Below are positions 59,461 through 64,000 of a stretch of 64,000 bases of DNA, piece by piece. The notes under the pieces are model-generated. The model made no database searches and was not told the DNA's origin. It saw nothing but the letters and a program-made list of their open reading frames with translations. Origin of the DNA: Mytilus trossulus (Eukaryota > Mollusca > Bivalvia > Mytilida > Mytilidae); contig NC_086374.1 of assembly GCF_036588685.1 (NCBI RefSeq), forward strand, positions 34,836,886-34,900,885, in the 5' to 3' direction. The translations under genes and the position numbers were made by a program. How positions within the stretch are numbered: the stretch's first letter is position 1; each line of letters starts with the position of its first letter.

Positions 59461-60180
59461 TCACGGCCAGGTCCGTGATACAAGCGGCCAGGTCCGCATA
59501 TTAAACACATGTACATTGTACAATCTACAGTTACAACACCAAAAAACATAAAGCGGCAAGGTCCACATAAAGAAATTTTTACTCAAAATTGATTCATTCA
59601 TCTTTGCATCAAGTTTCAATACAAGACATGAAAAGATATGCAATATCCTATCCTTCAAGGACAGAAAATCACGGCCAGGTCCGTGATACAAGCGACCAGG
59701 TCCGCATATTTAACACATGTACACTGTACAATCTACAGTTACAATATCAAAAAACAAAAAAGTATCAAGGTCCGAATATAGAAATTTTTACTCAAAATTC
59801 ATTCATTCATTTTAGCATCAAGTTCCAAAACAAGACATGGAAAGATATGCAATATCCTATCCTTCAAGGAGAGAAAATCACGGCCAGGTCCGTGATACAA
59901 GCGGCCAGGTCCGCATATAAAACAAATGTACGCTGTACAATCTACAGTTACAACATCAAAAAACAAAAAAGCGGCAAGGTCCGCACAAAGATATTTTTAC
60001 TCAAAATTCATTCATTCATTTAGCATCAAGTTCCAATACAAGAAATGAAAAAAAATGCAAAATCCTATCCTTCAAGGACAGAACACCACGACCAGGTCCG
60101 CATATTACACACATGTACACTGTATAATCTACAGTTACAATATCAAAAATTAAAAAGCGGCAAGGTCCGCATACAGATTT
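59461..60180. repeat. Tandem array, about 3.5 units of 208 bp
   Basis: Units begin TCACGGCCAGGTCCGTGATA at 59461, 59669 and 59878, with a partial one near 60085. Each holds three AGGTCCG or AGGTCCA motifs. It lies inside the DIRS-type element, where the recombinase gene would be expected. Confidence 0.85.
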
Positions 60181-60299
60181 TTTTTTTTTTTTTTTTTCTC
60201 AAAATTCATTCATTTACTTTAGCAACAAGTTTCAATACAATCACTTTGAAAAAATTAGAAAGGGTTTCATACTCAACAAAGTCTAGCACTAAACCAACA

Positions 60300-61461
60300 A
60301 ACTTGCCGGTGTCAACAGACTCCAGTATCGGCCAGAAAACTGTCGATTTCATGTAAAGGATACCCAATGTACCGTTAGCTTTACATATACTAATAATTGA
60401 ATATGTTTAACAGTGTAAGCTATTAACGATACATGTGACAAGAGCAAATTATTATCGATTGACCAGTCAAACGTGAATGCATCAATTATAAAAATATACC
60501 TTTTGTTAAAGGATAAAAAAAAACACTTTGAATTATATCTTGGGAGTTAAGCATTGTCACTATTAGCAAACCGATCTAATCTAAAATGTCCCAATATTTT
60601 ATTAAAATAATGGAAAATTCTGTCGGACAACGACCAATCGTCAAAATCAAAAATTGTCTTACTGATCCACGGTAGTATTCAAAATTCTTGGTATCCACTC
60701 AATTTTTAAACACATCGAATTTTCTATACAAAAATAACAAATCTCAATAGCTAGATTGGGCAAATCCAGTTTCATACTGCCAACTTCAGATAATTTAGCT
60801 ACGTTTTTTAATCAGTGAGTAGTTTAAAATTTATTTTTAAAATTATCCGAAAGCTTTCCAAATCAAAATCACTGCCTTAAATTCTCGCAAAGTTGACCTT
60901 GAGATTTTAGTGAGACACGAGATCTGACTTAACTCCAGAGTCCCAAGAGGATCGATCATTTACTAAATGATGAAAGTGTCTTGTCAACATTATACATAAT
61001 TTACCTTATGCGGGTGATAATGCAATGAGTTTACCAATATCCGCTGCAACTTTCCTTGCAGTCGTATTACAAAGATTTATAAGTGCTAAAACAATACTAT
61101 TCAAAATATTCGTACATTTTCTGTTCGGGTACACTTAAAGTACCCCTATGTAAATCCCACACAAAACCAATCTAGTCTTAACTTTTGTATGGCTTTCACA
61201 CCCTTTTTCCATAATTTGGCCAAAAAAAAGCTGACAATAGAAATCAGACAATACTTCTTTTGACACTTTTAACATAAATGTTTCAGTATTTTCAAATCCA
61301 AGTTCATAATCTAGATATACAATTATATTGAATCCTTTACTATGCCAATATTTTACAAGAGGGAGTACCATATTAGTGAAAATGGAACAAGCTGAGCTCA
61401 GCACAAAATACAAAGCTGAAGTGTTATATTTAACTTTAGTGTCATTTTTCCATGAAAACAC
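60300..61461 (-). pseudogene. DIRS reverse transcriptase / RNase H remnant
   Basis: 61135-61461 is open: VLPLVKYWHSKGFNIIVYLDYELG resembles DIRS RT, but the YLDD box reads YLDY, so the second catalytic Asp is lost. Downstream, with stops and shifts, come TARKVAADIGKLIAL and TRHFHHLVNDRSSWDS, then DDWSLSDRIFHYFNKILG + RLDRFANS, and IDAFTFDWSIDNNLLL. These are the landmarks of the DIRS/Gypsy-type RNase H and its tail. Confidence 0.7.
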
Positions 61462-61837
61462 AAGAAACTTTTGTGATTCAACAAGCTTATCTATATGAAG
61501 GTACCCCGATGATATCTTGAATAAAACTTAAATGCAAAATTTTTAATTTTCTGCATACGTTTTGGACTCTTTTACAACCTCGTATTTAATTTTAAATAAC
61601 ATTTCGTATTGAAGCACGTGTCTGTTGTTAAGAATCAACACCGATAAAGGATTAACAACAAAAGGGGGGTGCTTTCTTCCTTAGCGACTCCCGTAAAATA
61701 CACACAAAAAACCCCAGATTGAAGTAGGTGCATCAGTAATTTTCAAAAAATAGCCAGATTCAAGTATAATGCAAAACTAAATTTTTTAAACTGAACTCGG
61801 CCAATAAAAGTGTTTCTTTCCAAAAATGTATGCTATA

Positions 61838-62113
61838 CTATAATTGACCTTTTACATTATAAACTTGTACTAACTCATTGTCATACTCATATGTGTCTAA
61901 ACATAAATTAAAGTCAATCATAGATAATACCTCATTTGCAACTGCTGGTGTTGTAAGACCGCTTATTTCGGGACAGTTAGACGACCAATGTCCAGTGGAA
62001 AACAACGAGAAAGCATCAGCTGTAGGGTTGCTAGTAAGGTTGTCATCTTCACTCCTATGATGACTTCTTGCAGGTGCACGCTCATGAGTACTTTGGATTT
62101 CCTCGTCAGACAT
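61838..62113 (-). CDS. N-terminal ORF of the DIRS-type element
   Basis: 91 codons beginning MSDEEIQSTHERAPARSHHR nine bases inside repeat B. Hydrophilic, Ser/Asp/Glu-rich, no catalytic motif. By position it would be the gag-like leader of DIRS elements. Its length suggests truncation by a stop after VKGQL. Confidence 0.5.
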   Translation of the reverse strand: MSDEEIQSTHERAPARSHHRSEDDNLTSNPTADAFSLFSTGHWSSNCPEISGLTTPAVANEVLSMIDFNLCLDTYEYDNELVQVYNVKGQL

Positions 62114-62121
62114 GAAGCAGA

Positions 62122-62286
62122 AAAAGTCAAACAGACCTTAACAGCAATTGAATTAAACGTGTAGACTGATTGAATGCAAACCGTCGAATGATTTAATTCC
62201 CGCTTAGGTATGCACGGGTGAATTCACCCGTGCAAATTACTACGCATAACGGTATTCGTTAAGCCTTATAACGAAAAGAAATTTAT
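62122..62286 (-). repeat. Split direct repeat B, copy 2, with 24-bp palindrome
   Basis: Terminal repeat immediately upstream of the element's first minus-strand ATG. 62211-62234 is a perfect palindrome with half-site TGCACGGGTGAA. Confidence 0.9.
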
Positions 62287-62626
62287 CTCTCACATTTTCA
62301 TGCCAATCTATGTAAAACTGTTCAATACTGTATTTGATACTGGAAAAGTGAACTTTGGCTTGTTGGTAATGTTATACCTTTTTATAAAAACAAAGGTGAC
62401 CAGTCAGATCCCCAAAACTACAGACCAATAACTATATTAAGCTGTATGGGTAAACTTTTTACATCAATTTTGAATTTAAGACTGAGTAACTTTTTAGAAG
62501 AATATTTGTTGTTAAATGAAAACCAGTTTGGTTTCAGAAAGGGTTATTCGACTAAAGACAGCATATTTACTCTGCATATTTTATTTGAATTGCTGAGACA
62601 TAAAGTGGGCGGTTTGGTATGCCATT
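62287..62626 (+). pseudogene. LINE 3 reverse transcriptase, continuation
   Basis: SHIFMPIYVKLFNTVFDTGK, then after a shift WLVGNVIPFYKNKGDQSDP, NYRPITILSCMGKLFTSILN and NENQFGFRKGYSTKDSIFTL. It ends at LLRHK, where R4 sequence begins. Motifs A to C are missing. Confidence 0.8.
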
Positions 62627-62880
62627 AAACCAGGTTCAACCCACTACTTTTTCCTTCTTAAAATGTCCCCTACCAAGTCAGGAATATGGTAGTTATTATC
62701 AAATGGTTCGTTTCTATGCATGCTGGCGTTTGTTTTTGATGCATTTCGGTGTTCCTGTTGCCCTTTGGTTTCCTCTTATAGTTGATTTGTTTCCCCCGTG
62801 TTTGGTTTGTAACCCGGATTTGTTTTTCTCAACCGATTTATGACTTTTGAACACCGGTTCACTACTGTTGCCTTCATTTA
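62611..62880 (-). mobile_element. R4 dispersed element, reverse fragment
   Basis: GGTATGCCATTAAACCAGGT, CCAAGTCAGGAATATGGTAG and TTTATGACTTTTGAACACCG match the reverse of 22385-22745. Confidence 0.7.
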
Positions 62881-63544
62881 ACTAACCCGATCTATATATT
62901 CATTTAAAAATTTTTTGAAGCTGACAACATCATACCGATTATTAAATGAATTATCAAATTCACAGGAATCTATTAAGATAGTGAAGATTATTATGTCAAT
63001 CTTTGCGGAATACACTAGTTAAATAATAAACAAGTATAATGTCAGTAAAACTTAAACAATGTTTCAAATTAATCACGAAGAATGCATCACAGAAGGAACA
63101 ATGCCGCAAAAGTTATACAATTGGTGATTTTATAAATTTTCGTTGGTCAAACGTTTTTTTTTTTACATTAACTGTTCTTTTTCAATTGTTTTCGTTGACA
63201 AGTTTGCGTTCATCGAGATTATCGTAAACTTATTCGAAAACGTTACCTTCTTGAAACGTATGGTATACCTACGGGGTGTTTTGCTAGCTATTTGTTGTCA
63301 ACAAGCAAGTGACAATAACGAGGAAATGGGGATGTTTCCTATAGAGATGTGGCCTTCATTAATCTGCGAATGTCATCGCTTCAATGTTGTGCCCTAGGAA
63401 GCCAGACTTCAGATATCTTTATTTCATTTAGGGGTCTACCAAACCTGAATACATTCTATTTGTGTGATGATATCCATTATAAAACTAATGTTGGATGTTT
63501 GCTGATTGATATTTTTGTCGTAGATACATAATTTGTTTTAGCTG
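62881..63544. other. No gene recognised
   Basis: Short frames up to 84 codons without protein features. Confidence 0.45.
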
Positions 63545-64000
63545 TTATTAGCTTTGAACTAGCTTTCAGTAACTACAAGTACTTTAATGACTTTATGTTG
63601 TTTGTGCTATGTTTGTATCTGATGAGTTAAGCCCTCTTCAAATATTTTTTAAGTTTGCTCTTATGCTTTAATGTTAGCCCTATCCCATGTTAGGGAGATG
63701 GATTTGCACCAGCTAACGCTTACATGTTTAACATTGCCACATTCTGTGCATGTATCAAATCAGGAGCTTGTCATTCAGTGGTTGTCGTTTGTTGAAGCAT
63801 ATCGTATTTGTTTTTCGTTTATCGTTTTGTACATAAATCTGGCCGTTAGATTTTCTCGTTTAAATTGTTAGACATTTGTTATTTCGGGCCCGCTATACAT
63901 GTAGCTTACTATACAGCATGGGTATTGCTCATTGCTGAAGACCACATGGAAACCTATTGCTGCTATTTTACGTCATTCGTCTCTGATGTAGAGTTGTCTC
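63545..64000 (-). mobile_element. R3 dispersed element, runs off the window
   Basis: Reverse copy with GTTGTCGTTTGTTGAAGCAT and GTAGAGTTGTCTC at the window edge. Confidence 0.65.

Larger units (their letters stand above)
58378..62286 (-). mobile_element. DIRS-type (tyrosine-recombinase class) retrotransposon with split direct repeats
   Basis: A 3909-bp insertion in LINE 3. Minus-strand order: repeat B (62286-62122), ORFs, repeat A (59061-59007), repeat B (59005-58841), a 408-bp unique part, repeat A (58432-58378). This B...A-B...A layout is the split-direct-repeat pattern of Ngaro/PAT-like elements. No target duplication is visible: LINE codons run AAGAGCACT | CTCTCACAT across it. RT and RNase H remnants identify the class. 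I could not find the tyrosine recombinase. Confidence 0.7.
55240..62626 (+). mobile_element. LINE 3, broken into pieces by nested insertions
   Basis: Ordered LINE parts: ORF1 55240-56060, APE 56145-56764, APE continued 56938-57160, linker 57580-57770, RT start 57770-58377, and RT middle 62287-62626. Inserted between them are R2 (56765-56925), R1 (57168-57540) and a DIRS-type element (58378-62286). R4 cuts the 3' end at about 62611. The order and strand of the pieces are consistent throughout. Confidence 0.8.

Overview
This window looks like AT-rich nuclear DNA of a marine bivalve, most likely a mussel of the genus Mytilus. Coding sequence is broken by introns with GT/AG junctions, there are no operons, and most of the 64 kb is a mosaic of dispersed repeats that I recognise from Mytilus. 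That genus call rests on recall, not on a search. Repeat families are named here as R1 (hammerhead-ribozyme bearing), R2, R3, R4, R5 and R6.

Host genes. The left edge (467-4953, minus strand) carries a complete four-exon gene for a small secreted, single-domain TIMP/NTR protein (166 aa as I assemble it). A diverged tandem paralogue lies 40 kb away (45498-49027, minus). Its exons 2-4 are open, but exon 1 is broken by a 1-bp insertion and by an R1 element inserted in the signal-peptide codons. The duplication covers at least 1-5215 and 45029-49300 and includes promoter, introns and polyadenylation signal.

Between and beyond the two copies lie transposable elements. 8.06-10.74 kb holds a decayed IS630/Tc1-mariner-type DDE transposase gene with one intron and an unusually long D-to-E spacer. 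12.14-13.47 kb is a foldback element. 18.31-22.0 kb is a Penelope-like element with long direct terminal repeats and the GIY-YIG nuclease upstream of the reverse transcriptase; a 5' fragment of a second copy lies at 24.81-25.69 kb. 26.05-32.14 kb (minus) is a multi-exon decayed gene with a Mutator-like transposase region, a YqaJ-type nuclease and a basic C-terminal exon. 33.35-37.39 kb (minus) is an almost complete non-LTR retrotransposon. 39.6-42.07 kb carries tandem arrays, including 17 copies of a 50-bp unit. 43.32-44.35 kb is an inverted-repeat element built from palindromes. 50.23-52.95 kb is a second, 5'-truncated LINE. 55.24-62.63 kb is a third LINE into which an R2 piece, an R1 element, a 3.9-kb DIRS-type retrotransposon and an R4 piece have inserted.

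The most notable signal is R1. In its sense orientation it carries a hammerhead ribozyme core with a palindromic stem III, a constant 3' end, variable 5' ends and short target duplications. It has inserted into the TIMP paralogue, the Penelope-like element and a LINE. All coordinates and translations were worked out by hand; family names rest on motif recognition.
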